Shown here in pieces: positions 1 through 11,500 of a stretch of 41,353 nucleotides of DNA. Made by a program: the position numbers and the translations under genes. The notes under the pieces are model-generated. The model worked only from the letters and a program-made list of their open reading frames with translations, was not told the DNA's origin and did no database searches. The DNA lies in the NCBI GenBank assembly GCA_013115135.1, contig JABANP010000468.1, positions 1 to 41,353 of the forward strand. Reading direction: 5' to 3'. Source of the DNA: Perkinsus olseni (Eukaryota; Perkinsozoa; Perkinsida; Perkinsidae). The stretch's first letter is position 1, and every line of letters begins with the position of its first letter.

Positions 1-39
1 AAGATCCATCGCGCGGAACCAGTTTCCGGCTCCAATTGC

Positions 40-1640
40 ATGTTTTCTTCTCAGACATACACGTTCCCTATCATATGGGCCTCGTTCACTCCAGAATTCT
101 GCCTCGCCTCTGCCTCATCCACGCTGCTACTGTTGATCCTGGGATGCGCGGGCGAAGGAGTTCTTACACCAAGTGGGTGCTGATCAGCCCCGGCGTCTAT
201 TCCTCGGGTGATCTATCCAACATGATTGAAGGGCTCTCTGGTTTGAGCTTTGAATGCACTAGGCCACGAGGGATAAAATACGATGAGAGAGGGAGGTTCA
301 CTTTTCACATATCAAATGGGGATAATATAACAACCCCTTTCGCTCATTTGAGCCGTACAAACTCCGGGTCTAGCTCTGGAGTTGAGAAGCAGCTATACAT
401 GAGGCGATGCTCCGTTATACGCCGGACAAACGCGGACGAGGGAATGAGACTGGCTTTCATAAAGTTGACGCAGCAAGTGGCCCACTTCAAGACAATTCCT
501 AACTTCGGTCTCGTCACACTGGCCATCTGTCCAGGGAGCAACAATCACTCTTGGATCGTTGTTCTGGACCGTCATGATAAGGAGCACGGAGAGATCCGCC
601 TGGACAAGGTCGAGGGGGCGGTCAAAGAAGCAGATGAAGATGACGCGAGAGGCTCAGTCTTCTCGCTGGGTCACTATGTCGCCCCTGTCCCGGTCTTCAA
701 AGGTGTATCTACATTCACTATCGATTTAGCGTCTAACCCCGCCCCCCAAAAGTTCCCATCCATGTTCATCACCCTGATCGACGAAGCTGCCAATAAGGTC
801 ACACTCGGTCCTATTCGGCTGAAGAGAGGGTATTTGTCGTACAGGCTAGGTCCGGCAAGGAGAGAACGCGTTGTCAACGGATGCTTGGATGCCGCAGTGG
901 AAGAGCGACAGGGACTAACCCATCCTGAGGACAGTGCAGACGTTATCATCCGAAAATTTGCTTCCCTCGCCCCGGTTGGGTCAGTGAACTGGAGGACCAT
1001 TTGTCTCTGCCCGGGTGGCAACGAGAACGAGGTACTATTCGTACTGAACAAGAAGAATTGGGGGACTGAGGCGATGAGGAGTGTGAAGCTTGTTAAGGGG
1101 CAGCCATCGTCGGAGTACTCAGGAGTATCCCACAGTACCGCTGGCGGAAGGCATGCGACGTCCGTGGTTAAAAGGAAGAAATCGGCTCCCACGGTTACCG
1201 AGGCTAAGAAGGCCAGGGTGATGGAGTCCCGCGTAGACGGTTACTACAGCGTCGATGGTCCCGATGGCGAGAGGTCGATCTCACTCAACGTCAGGCATGT
1301 GGAGGAAGGCATCATCAACGTGCAGCTCTCGTTTCAGGGGAAAGATACTTACCAGCTCCGGGCCTCGCTGAACGAAGACCCTGGCAAGAGCTGCTGGGGA
1401 GTTAACACGGAGCTCGGTCCCGAGAGCAGTCCGATTTTACTCTACACTGAATTGGTGGAAACCCTGAACAGTCTAGGAGAGAATGTTGATCGTTTCCAAC
1501 CAGAGAAGGGGATGTACTTCTGCTTCGATCATGGAAATGGCGTAGCTGCTTACTTCGGTGCGGAGAATCCCAACGACAGAGAAGCTATAAACGTTTATTT
1601 CAGACCCTCGGAACAGATCGAGTCTCTATCGAAGAATTAG
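40..1640 (+). CDS. Lineage-specific protein with three related domains; 5' end unresolved
   Basis: The open frame closes at a TAG at 1638-1640 and gives about 520 residues. I do not recognise a characterised family. Three segments look related: one starts with GVYSSGD, a middle one, and a third starting GYYSVDG and ending near FCFDHGNGVAAYF. Domains 1 and 2 share a core ending ICPGSNN..VVLD and CLCPGGNEN..FVLN, about 160 codons apart. A basic KRKKS...KKAR stretch near residue 380 separates domains 2 and 3. The first in-frame ATG is at 78. In another frame an ATG at 40 opens a 48-codon stretch with the hydrophobic run STLLLLILGCAGEG, which looks like a signal peptide. A short intron or a frameshift could join it to the main frame, but no canonical intron in 130-235 is clearly right. 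The window edge may also cut the gene. The coding frame is secure; function is unknown. Confidence 0.6.
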
Positions 1641-1685
1641 CTTCCTTACCAGCCACATGCATACCATCGACCGATTGCATACGAG

Positions 1686-1985
1686 ATGATTCATGATATC
1701 TATACTAACGTTGTTGTTACGGTGTTGTTCATCATGTTGCCACAAGCGGTGTATCCTCGCGTCAAAGTCGAAGAAATTGTCGGGGAATTTAGATGCCCCA
1801 TCGCAGCGCTCCCTCTGGACCAAGAAACTGCTCCCTCAGGAATCCCCAGGTCCGCGAGGTTGCGACACGGAGAAATCGAAGATATCGACACCACCGAAGT
1901 CTTCCTCCGGTTCTTTGCTTTCATCATAAGTAACCTCTATTTCCTCCAAACAACAGGATGTGCTAATACGACCACAGGGCCTTGA
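1686..1985 (+). CDS. Possible small secreted protein (99 aa), weak
   Basis: An ATG at 1686 opens 99 codons with a hydrophobic N-terminus (VVVTVLFIMLPQAVYP) suited to a signal peptide, followed by an acidic, charged region with one cysteine and a second hydrophobic run (FLRFFAFIISNLYFL). It lies 46 bp after the preceding stop on the same strand. The second hydrophobic run may be intron sequence, since TAAGTAACC there resembles a 5' splice site. I recognise no family. It may be chance. Confidence 0.25.
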   Translation: MIHDIYTNVVVTVLFIMLPQAVYPRVKVEEIVGEFRCPIAALPLDQETAPSGIPRSARLRHGEIEDIDTTEVFLRFFAFIISNLYFLQTTGCANTTTGP

Positions 1986-2873
1986 GCTTGGTAGTGGATC
2001 GGGGTGTCGGGCATGCTCAAGTCGAATCGACTTAGTCGATATTGCTGCTAGGCATGTACCCAGGACTAATATCGACTATGAGTGCAACGACAGCATCTGC
2101 CGGTGCATATCCAGGAGTGCTCCGTTGTGGCGGTATCTGCCAGAGGGTTGAGAAGTTTGCCAGGTTTGATGAAGCTGCCATCTTGTCCCGTTGCTTCCCG
2201 TTAGTATTCCCCAGCCGATGAGTAGTCCGGGCCAACCTCCTCAACCGTGAGAGGTCAACTCTAGGAAGTTGCATATCCCTGGCTTGAAGCAAGGCCCGAG
2301 GAGTCCTCGGCAAGAACAAGGAAGTTCCTCGAAGGGATGTTGCCATTCACTCCTAAAAACGCTGCCTTGGTCTCACTATAGCGACGCCAGCCGCAATCAG
2401 TCTGCCCTGGCTCCTCACTTAGTGTATGCGTACACATGGTAAGTAGGCCTCACAGTCGTTGGAAACATCTTCGCCCAAGCCTCGAAGAACCAATGTGGAC
2501 AGTAAACCATCATTGGAGATATCCACTAGCCCATCAGCTATGCCACACGCAATCATGGGCCGCTCTGGCAGAACCCTAAGTGGCTCCTCCCCAACCTCCG
2601 TGTGGCGCCCTCGTCCTCATGGATATACATAGTCGATTTGAATGCAGCATGCATCGACCTCAGGAATCGCTTTCTCTCTCATGTGTCGCATGAACCCCGT
2701 CCAGCTATGGCTCCAGGATTGTAACAACCGATCACACCGCAGCGGGCTGTTGAGCGGCTGTTGGCGATGCTGAGGGGGACGGAGAGTCATGAAGGAGCTC
2801 ATGCAGCTCGCGTGCAGAATAATACGCGGGCAACGTTCATCTCTCGAACGTCCGACTCGCAGCCCTTTATAAC
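1986..2873. other. Intergenic stretch without a supported gene
   Basis: Short ORFs occur on both strands but none shows a recognisable motif or exon-like structure. The last 15 bases before the next ATG include CCCTTTATAAC, a TATA-like run close to the start of the cysteine-rich peptide gene. Confidence 0.4.
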
Positions 2874-3032
2874 ATGAAGTTCATCTTCTACCTACTCGTG
2901 GTTACCACCACTCTCGTCGTCCGCGGGACGTTGGATGGTAGCCAAGATGAATCCCCGCCTCCGAGGAGGGACCTGCAAGTTATTTGCATGTTATGTCCTG
3001 ACAAATGCGAGTGTTCCTGCCCCCTCAGGTGA
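2874..3032 (+). CDS. Small secreted cysteine-rich peptide 1 (52 aa)
   Basis: This short gene starts at ATG 2874 and stops at TGA 3030-3032. The product begins with a clear signal peptide (MKFIFYLLVVTTTLVV), continues through a polar, proline-containing spacer (DESPPPRRDL) and ends in a cysteine knot-like tail, CMLCPDKCECSCPLR, five cysteines as C-x2-C-x3-C-x-C-x-C. The same plan (signal peptide, spacer, C-x2-C ... C-x-C ... C-x-C at the extreme C-terminus) recurs at 25783 and 28919, so these are one family. The stop overlaps a splice donor-like CAG|GTGAAG, so the last codons could be spliced on to a further exon. The product is likely exported; its target and role are unknown. Confidence 0.65.
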   Translation: MKFIFYLLVVTTTLVVRGTLDGSQDESPPPRRDLQVICMLCPDKCECSCPLR

Positions 3033-3553
3033 AGGAGAGGGTTCATCTGCTTCGAATCGCCAAACCATGGCACCTTTTCAGATGAGCTGTGAGAAGGATA
3101 CAACAGGAGTACATCTACAACGTGGCCATCGCCTACCTACGTAGGGTCAAGCAGTTTTCACTTCATTAGTATAACTATCTCATAGTATCCTTCGTTATCT
3201 TTATTAGTTATCCACTATTTCGTTTCCGGCGGAAACTCTCCGCCCCCTTCTTTAACCTATGGGCACTTACCATTACAAAGTTATCTTCCATTTATCACAA
3301 TCTGACTTTGCGTTCATCATCATCAGCAGCTACCATCCCGCCGGAGACTGTCAGAACGCAAGGCGACTGATAAAGATCGACTATGGTCAGTCGATGGTAA
3401 TAATAAAATGAATCTTTGAATTCAATCTTCTTATTATACATTATCATCACTCAGAGTCATTGCCTAGTAAGTCGCCGAAAGTGGCTCCGGCCGGTTTCTC
3501 GTCACTGAGAGCAGCAAACTAGTCTGCGAAGCACAAGAGACGCTCTCAAGAAG
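3033..3553. other. AT-rich convergent intergenic spacer
   Basis: The stretch between the plus-strand peptide gene and the 3' end of the minus-strand FHA gene is AT-rich, with runs such as AATAATAAAATGAATC near 3400. I see no coding exon. It probably holds the 3' untranslated regions of the two convergent genes. Confidence 0.4.
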
Positions 3554-6180
3554 TCACCTGTCCTTCCTCAACCGCTTCTGCGAGGACGGACTTCCACCAG
3601 AAGAACTCCGCATTCTCTTACCCGCTGGCGGCGGCGCTGCAATCGACAGACCAAAAGCAAATATTCCCACGCGCCATATAGTATTCAATCCCAACGATGT
3701 AGATCGCCTGGCTGCAAGAGTACAGATAGCGACAATTGAACTCACTTTCCGTCCCCCCTTGGCCGCTAGTATCCGAGTCCGAATCGCTCTGCTTTACTCG
3801 AATCTGCCCAGTCGGCCGCGGTGTAACGTCGCCGTCTTCCTCGAGCGTTGCTGCATTAGTCAGGAGAGTTTCAACTGAAACAACCGCGAGGGCTCAACAT
3901 CCTCAGAACCGCCAAGAGCAACGCACAGCGGATGAATGACGCGTCTGAGGTGCTCACCTTCGTCATCAGTGTCTGTCTGATCCCCCTCATCGTACGTCTG
4001 CTCAGTCGGGGTGATTCCAACTGAGAAGGTCTGGGGAGGGGACGGCGGCGATGGAACCGGGAAGAGGAGACTTTCAACCAGATGATAGACGAGCAGTAAG
4101 ACCGATGCTGTCCGCCTGAGCAGAAAACAAGTGATAAAATAACTCAGATGGTACTCGGCCTGGGGTCAGCGCAGGCTGCGCAGCTCTCCCAGAAAGAGAT
4201 GGAATAAGATTCCGCCGGCGTCCTCACCCTCATCCCACGGCACATCTTGCGACCCCTCACCTTGGTGGCGTCCAGTCCACAATGCTCCTGTGAGGTGTCA
4301 TACAAGTTCGCAATGGCGTTGTGAAGGCTCGCTACAGACGCAGCGCTCGTTGTGAGAGCCGACTGAAGACATCACCTTTCTATACGGGTGTGGGGTAGAG
4401 GCTCCCACCTGCAACCCGCCGACTTTCTCCTTCAGTCCGTTAGAATACTCCGTCAGCTTTCTATTCGCCTCCACCGCGCTGTCCAAGTTCCTCCTCACCT
4501 CCCGCAGACGTCGAGCAGCATCTCTCGCTCGGGAATCCGCATCGAACGCCTCAGCCCGAAGATTTTCCATATCCTGACCATAGCCAGGTCGGTGCAATGA
4601 GCCTGCCAACAGTGCAGCAACAAGCCACTTCGCTCCTGATCCCAGCATCCCTCTGTGCGTCTTGAAGTGCCCGGTCCTTCGACTCAGCCGTAGCCTCCAG
4701 CTGCTTCCCTCGGATCGTCAGCTCTGCTACTTGATTCTGCAGGCTGAGGTGAGGCGAAGATGCTACCCGCTACACGCACTGCGAAGAAAGCTGCTGGCGT
4801 CTTACTCGGCATTCTCCTCTTGATACCGGTCCTTGGCTTTCCGAGCCTCCTCAAGCTGTTCGTTCAGAGACTTCAACCTCTCCTCAGTCACTCTAACTCG
4901 GATCTCCTGCAGCGGGTGACCATACCGGAAAGACTTCAAGTCTGTGTAACCCACCAATTCCGTCGCGCGCGCCTCCTGCGTCCGTCGGCCCTCCTCTGCC
5001 GCAGCCAGCTGGCCTCTGAGCTGCTCTTCTCGATGCGCCGCTGCCATCGCCGCAGCAGACGACGTCTGACCGACAAGGATACCGATACGGAGCCTGGGAT
5101 CGATCTCACCTTGGGTTCTCGCCGCCGGAGGGTCAGGAAATTCCTGACCACAATCGACCATCGAAGCGGACAGAAACCGCGATGAACTCAAATCAGAACG
5201 AAGAATCACTCAAAGACGCGGGCCTCACCCCCACTGCGGGGTCTTCAGTCTAGAGCAGCTCGGCTGCGGATAATACGTGACTCAACGGCCCCCCCCTTAA
5301 CTCACCGCATCCTCGGCACGGACCCGACAGCCTCCCGATTATTGGGTTCCGTAGAGGGAGCCGACCGAGGAGTGCCAACAGGGGCTTCCGTGCTGCCGTC
5401 ACTGTTCATGTTCCTATTCTCCTACCACAACAGCCCCAAGGTGACACCAACCTCAGCAGGCCCCTTCTCACCTTGTCCTCATCTTTCCACTGCCCTGCAC
5501 CGTCCACGACCACCATGCGCAGTCTGTAGCTGGCAGCGTACTGGTGTTCGCCTGAGAGACGCCGCGACTTCAGCGAGGGAAGGGCGTGGCGGCCAAGTTA
5601 TGGCCGTCACCTTCTGCGGTCGTCTTAGGCTTGCCTAGGTTGATAACATCCCCTGCCTGGACGAAGCGCGTCTTCCCTTTCCCGATTCTTTCACCGTTAA
5701 TGAGAGTGCCGTTAGTCGACTTGTCCTCCACCTAGGGGTCCGAGAAGGAGGTTGTGCAACGCAGACCAAAGAAGATACCAACCGCCAGGGGACGAATAAA
5801 AAACGCACGAGGATCTGTTCGCTCAACGCACCGAGACTGAGTATCTTTGGTTGACCCTCAGCCTCCACGGAAACAAAGATACGCCTGATCCACGATGAGC
5901 TTACACTGATGACGATACCATCGCCTTGTCGCTCTTGAGGCGACAATATCGACAATCCCACTATACAGTGAAGGCCAGACACGATCGTATCTGGCCAGAC
6001 CAGCAGCTCAATACCAACCGGAAGCCGCGCCACAGGCCCACCGTTGACAACAATGTCGCACTCGGCCTTCCGACCGATGGTCTTCTTCTCGCCATTGCGG
6101 ATCACCCACGGCTTGCCACTGGCATGGTTCCCTGTTGGCTCGAGCAGCAGCGCTTGCTGCTCGGCAGTTTCAATCATCAT
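3554..6180 (-). CDS. FHA domain plus coiled-coil protein, copy B
   Basis: This is a multi-exon gene. Start ATG is at 6180 (a second ATG follows). Exon 1 (6180-6042) encodes KPWVIRNGEKKTIGRKAECD, the first strands of a forkhead-associated (FHA) domain. After a 51-nt intron (6041-5991), exon 2 (5990-5905) carries IVSGLHCIVGLS, the S-x-x-H segment. After an intron at 5904-5732, exon 3 (5731-5472) carries VEDKSTNGTLINGERIGKG, the classic NGT(L/F)-(I/V)NG signature, then AGDVINLG. FHA domains bind phosphothreonine peptides. Later exons (5209 down to about 4300) encode charged heptad-like helix such as REEQLRGQLAAAEEGRRTQE and DAARRLREVRRNLDS. A basic low-complexity tail ends at a TGA at 3554-3556 (SSQKRLRKDR). 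Exon joins after exon 3 are not worked out. The FHA call is firm; the cellular role is unknown. It is a tandem paralog of the next gene. Confidence 0.7.
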
Positions 6181-6400
6181 AAAAAGAACTACACAAGGGT
6201 GGACGACAGATGAGAAGCTCCTTCCACCAGGAAATCGTGGCACGGCAAATGCTGACCCAGAATCGCCGCCGAGAACGACAACAGACCATCGACGCTGGTG
6301 AGAAACACCTTACAAATTCCTGGTCATCATCATAATCAACTAAGCGGCTTAAAGCCACAGCAAAATGCCACTGCAGAGCATGGCAGACGGGTAACTGACG

Positions 6401-7986
6401 CTACGCGTTTCGGAGGTCAACAACCTCGACCACGGAGCACCTGAGAGTGACCCCAAGGGGCAACGCGGTAGCCCGGGCCCGCCCCCCCCTACCGAGCACG
6501 CTTTTTAGCCTCATCGTCCCTCGGTACTGACGCATCCCCCTCATCCTTTGGCCTGACAAAGAAACTCCATCAGCTCCGAGAGTACTGCCGTGGCCACCTC
6601 CGCCATTCCGACACTTGTGGCGGTAAGTCCTCATTTTTATTCTGGCAATCTCCGTAAACCTGATTGGCTTCACGTGCCTGCGGACCCATGAAGCCACACC
6701 TTCCTCTGGCTCCTAACGTTTTCCTAGTCGATCACTCACCACCGCGCTGTACTTGGCCAGCATCTGCCTCATGGCTCGCATCTGCCTCTCGGCATCTTCC
6801 TTCGCGCGCGTCGCCGCCTCGAGCTCACTGGCAGCCTCCCTGACAGAATCCCCACACCTCGCGGCCTCGGCCTCTAGCCTGGTGCGGTCCTGAGTAAGAC
6901 GCTTTTGCCAGGTCGTAATACATCACCGAAAACCAGGTCACTTCGCTCCAGAGCTCTGCAGCTTCCTCGATAGCTACCAGGGCATCCTCCTTCGTCTGAG
7001 CCATCGCCTCCAGGAGGCGCACTCGGACCGAGAGCTCGTCATTACTATCCTTCAACCTGAGCAGAAAAACGAACTTCAAAAAACACCAAAAAATTGTCTC
7101 TACTTCAAGGTCGATCGCTCCAGCTTCTCCATCCTCCGCCTGTAGTCCTGCAGCTGCCTTCTAGCCCTTCTCAGGCTTCGCTCCGTCGCCTCAAGTTTGA
7201 TTGTCTTAAAGAAAAAAAAGAGTTCAACAAACAGGGTGAGGAGGGGGGACTTGCCTGTTCCTTCGCCCTATCCTCCTCCTTCCTCATGGCAGCGAACTGC
7301 TTCGGGCTGAGTGCCTTGTCCACTGCGCTGGACGCCGATGAGTAAGCTGACCTTGGGATCTCAGCAAGGACTTCCTTCTCGACTCCCCCAAGGGAATCCT
7401 CCTAACACAGGCCACTAATGACCCGAACCAACCCTCTCTTGTTCTCACCCTGGGCCTCTTCACAGCATCCTCAATAACAACCGAATAGAGCCTAAAGCTT
7501 GCCCCGTACTGCCGGTCGCCTGCAAAGCTGGATCACGCTCGATAGTCAATCTCACAATCACTTTGCGACGTTGGCCTGCCCAGGTTGAGCATCTCCCCCG
7601 GGCGGGCGTATCGCACCTCCGCCGCCTCCAGCCTGTGGCCGTCGACGAAAGTTGCACTTCGTCCGATGCTCCTCACCTAAGGAATCAGACTCACGCTCCG
7701 ACCATCGCCGTCGGGCCTCACCGTTATGACAAACTTCTGTTCTTGCCGAGCGTAGGGCGACAGGAGGTTGAGGCCCACAGTACAGTGATGACCCGACACA
7801 GCATCAGCTGAGGTACAGGCACTCGCTAGAGACCGCGGCATCAGTCTTACCGTTGACAACAATATCGCACTCGGCCTTCTTTCCAATGCTTCTCGTCTCA
7901 CCGTCGCGAATCAACCACGCTTTGCCCTCGCCCTCGGTCGAGAGTGGTACGAGGAGCAAGGCCTCAGCAGTGGGTGGATCATCCAT
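6401..7986 (-). CDS. FHA domain plus coiled-coil protein, copy A
   Basis: Start ATG is at 7986 (MDDPPTAEALLLVP), matching the other copy's MIETAEQQALLLEP. Exon 1 (7986-7851) ends AECDIVVN at the same codon phase as the paralog. A 43-nt intron (7850-7808) leads to exon 2 (7807-7722, DAVSGHHCTVGLN), then a 45-nt intron (7721-7677) and exon 3 with VRSIGRSATFVDGHRL and PGEMLNLG. The Asn of the usual NGTF is replaced (SATF). A further exon, DRQYGASFRLYSVVIEDA, aligns with HQYAASYRLRMVVVDGA of copy B. Coiled-coil exons follow: one ending RKEEDRAKEQ at 7255, one from 7204 (LEATERSLRRARRQLQDYRR), then VRLLEAMAQTKEDALVAIEE, then LEAATRAKEDAERQMRAMRQ. The last exon ends at TAG 6401-6403. The intron at 7254-7205 appears to use a GC donor. 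Confidence in the FHA domain is high, in the 3' exons moderate. Confidence 0.7.
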
Positions 7987-8579
7987 CCACACAGAGGACG
8001 ATGATGAGAAGTACTCAAAAGAACTGACCTGAAGCGGCGACCGGACGAGGCTTCCAGAAACGCGTGGCCGCCCTCCCGAAGAATTGCAGAAATAATCCGA
8101 AATTAAAATCTTAAATATTATTGCTTCACTCAAGCCTGCGAGGATGTTGCTTTGTCAACCGGCTAGCGCCGAAAACGCAGACCCACCGCTACGTCTCGCT
8201 ATTGGCAATGGTCGATCGCATCCCGCAGAGCCCGCCACCGGAGTGGGAAGGCGACTTTAATAGAAGCACTTGGGTTGTACTCGCTGCTCACAGGAGCAAA
8301 ACCCGCGACAGGCCGGCTGAGGTCGTGAGAATTACCAATGCCCTCATAAAAACAAAGCCATGAAAATAGAGAACCCAAGCCAAGAGGGGAGGGACCAAGA
8401 TACTGATACATGACACACTGCTCATGCTACGTCGACTCGCCGGTCGTGGTTAACTTCATTCGTTACAAAAATATCATCGTCATCAGTACCTAACCCAACG
8501 CCACATCGGGCCCGTCCCAGTGAGGCAGATGCCGAACCTCCTCAGTGCAAATGGCTGACGGAAGACCGCGGACAAGACA
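7987..8579. other. Upstream region of the FHA copy A gene
   Basis: No exon or recognisable motif is supported here. The part next to 7987 presumably contains the promoter and 5' untranslated region of the FHA gene; the rest may belong to the 3' end of the next minus-strand locus. Confidence 0.3.
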
Positions 8580-11500
8580 CTATGTAGTTCTCCGATTTCT
8601 GCCGTAGTCGCTCTGCCAGGGCCTAGGACCACCATGCTGGGGTGATCGAGGACGCCGGCGGCTCACCCTCCACTCGTCGTTCCCGAGGCCCTCCCGACGG
8701 TCGTCCAGGAAGCGGCCAGTCCTACCAAAATCGAATCGGAGATGACCGAGGGAAATGCTCACCTGAGAATGGTCCGGGCGTAGCTGCCATGCGGACTGAG
8801 GGGAGATGAGTCGCCGAAGACCGTCCTCTGAAGGGAAAGGCTCAGCCACCGCTGTTGCCACCGACTAACATGACGGTCCCCATGCCAGCTCGATCGTCGT
8901 CTCTTCGTCGACTGCCGCGGCAAGCCTTCCGCTACATAAACCCCACCGCTCGGGCCAGCATCCTCAACAGGCGAGCGGGCTGAGGGCGAGGCCATGGCCC
9001 AGGGCCGGTGTGATGAACTACACACAGGCCGTCCTCTTGGCCTCCACTCGAGCTCGCCCACGACTCTCCCGATGGACACTCACGTTGGGATCTCGACTGA
9101 GCGAAACAACTGGGAGGACATCACGACAGGAAGGCTCACTTTTGGCCCTCATCTCGCATGGGTTCAAAAGCAGCTCTGTAGTCCACCCGCTGGTGCATGC
9201 TACGAGGGGCAGCTGAGAATGGCCGGAATCACCATTTGCTATGATATGTCGCTTGCCTTACATATCGAGCGTTGATAGAGGTGGACGGAGGTAGCCGATC
9301 TAAAGTAGCGAAGAACGACAGAGTCGCGAGAACGGGAAGCTTCGTACTGAGCACTGCTAGAGGGCCCGACGGCCGAGGGCTGATGGCAAGCGTAAGCCGA
9401 CGCAGTTCGTATGTGGTCGGGGACGCTGCAATAAAATAGATCTCGTAGGAGCGACCGTTGCAAGGCGGCAGAGTCTGGAGGTACACAGGGCTCACCTCTC
9501 CTGGTCTCGGCCACGACAGGAGCCACCGCCAAAGCTGACATACGGGCGCTGCAACAATCGCCCCCCTCACAGACACCCACTCGAGCTCTCTAGCCGTAGC
9601 CCCTCGCTGCTGGGAAGACACTTGACGCTTCTTAATAGAGTCCATGAGGAGCTCGCGGCGCCTCGCCGATTCCACCAAGTACAACTCCAGCCTGAGCCCT
9701 GGTTCATCGAACACAAAGGAGGCCATCACCCCAACCTAGCCTCCTTCTCTCGGAGCTCCTGCGTCCTCTCGTCCCACCCCGGCGTCGTGTAGAGCGGCGT
9801 TCGTCTAGCCCCGCTATTCACGGACTCAGCCGTACATACTTTATACCCATGCCGCCCTGAGGGGACCTCTACCCTCCGTCAGCAGCCCACCGCAGCCTAC
9901 CCGGCGTATGAGCGGGAGGCGGAACGTTATGGCCGAGCGCCTTCACCGCTGCGCTCCGAGCTGGGGCCTCTTCGCCGGGAGAGATACCCCCACCATCATC
10001 CCTGCAGCCCCCTAAGTCTTCCGTTTGAGTTTCGGTAGTAACCGGTACAGCCCTCGCCGGACGATCGTCACTGAGACGAGATGGCAGTGAGTGATTCGGC
10101 CAGTGGAAGGGGGGTAGACCCCACCAGTCCACGGCAGAGAGGATGGAAGGCTCGGAAGAGGACAACGACCCCAAGGTGTTGCTGACCAGAGACTCCGCGG
10201 ACTCCTGAAGGAGCCGTCTCTGATGGTACCCGCTCCCCCAGACCCACCCGTCGCTGGCCGGTCTGCCTGGGGGACGCCTGTCGCGTAGAGGGCAATTCCT
10301 GAGCGACGATGGACCACCAGCTCAGCAGTCGACTAAGCCACCTCTAGGGTCTCGGGCTCTCCTTCATCCTGCAGCGCCTCCACAACATCGTCCACAGAAT
10401 TCCTGTCGCCATCCAGGCCCTCCTGAACCAACCCCTCAAGCGACCCTTCCCTCCCAGACCGGTACCTCCTCCTCCTCGCCGGACCACGGCTCTCGAGGAA
10501 GGCGAGCAGCTGATTGAGCCCTCGGAGGTCTGCCCTGCTGCCCATCCTTCGCCATCTCCACCTCTAAGACCGGGCGTGCCCAACAAGACAGACCGCCGAA
10601 GACAGCAGCCCACCTGAGCCTTCCACTAGCTCTTGAGGAACTTCAGCCAGAACACGACGATACCTGCGGAAGGAGCATCTCGATGAGCAACGAGAGACTC
10701 GACTTACGGGTTGGAGTAACTGTGAGGGCTCCTGCCGATCGAGGCCGCCGTACTAGAGGCAGCGTCGCGCACGGTCAGCCTCTCCCCATGAGCCCCTCCC
10801 TTCGTCTCATGACCTCCATCACGCTCCGCGGCAGCGTAGCCTCTACTATCACTACCGTACCGCCCCTCCACGACCTCCACTGCAGTGAGGCTGCTGCCAA
10901 TCGGTCTGCTCCCTGTCCTCTCCTGAGGTCCACTGTAACCGGGCTCCCCTCCAGCCGAGCGGTCCAGGGTGTGAGAACTGGGCGCTCTCTCCGGACTGCG
11001 CAATCTCATCTCTGCCGTCTGCGGGCTGCCTCCTCGGACCGAAACCACTCGCCTCAGTGGACTGGGCGACCTAGCCCTCGCCCCAACGCTAGCATAAGAC
11101 AGGCCTCCCTCACCCTCCACGTCCACGGGCAATGGTGACACTAAGAACTGGCTTGATAGTAGCCTCTGATGCAACCCGGCAACTGACCTCTGTAACGAAG
11201 CTGGTCACTAGCTGACACCGGAGTGCCAACGCTGGACCCCCTCACGACGCTGAGGGGGCTCACGTGACGAATGACTCTCCTGAAGGCACGAGGCAAGCTG
11301 CTCATCCTCCCTCAGCTGGACAGCCCACCTCACAACCACACGCCCCGGGGACTGTTGGGACACGGCCGAAGCCGGGGTCCCTCCCACCGATGACGGACGA
11401 AGCTGAGAAGATGCAGCCTTCCTATCTGCTGTGACGGCGTACACTGGGCCCCACCGGCAAAGGGGAGACAGCTCTCTGCGGCAGGTAAGGGGAAACTGGG

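Noticed and set aside
7660..7700. An 18-nt intron in the FHA copy A gene
   Set aside because: A 45-nt intron beginning at the preceding GTGAGG gives the same phase as the paralog and a better FHA alignment.
10683..11138. 151-codon plus-strand ORF
   Set aside because: High GC keeps both strands open here; the minus strand has the SP/SR-rich composition and exon-like borders.
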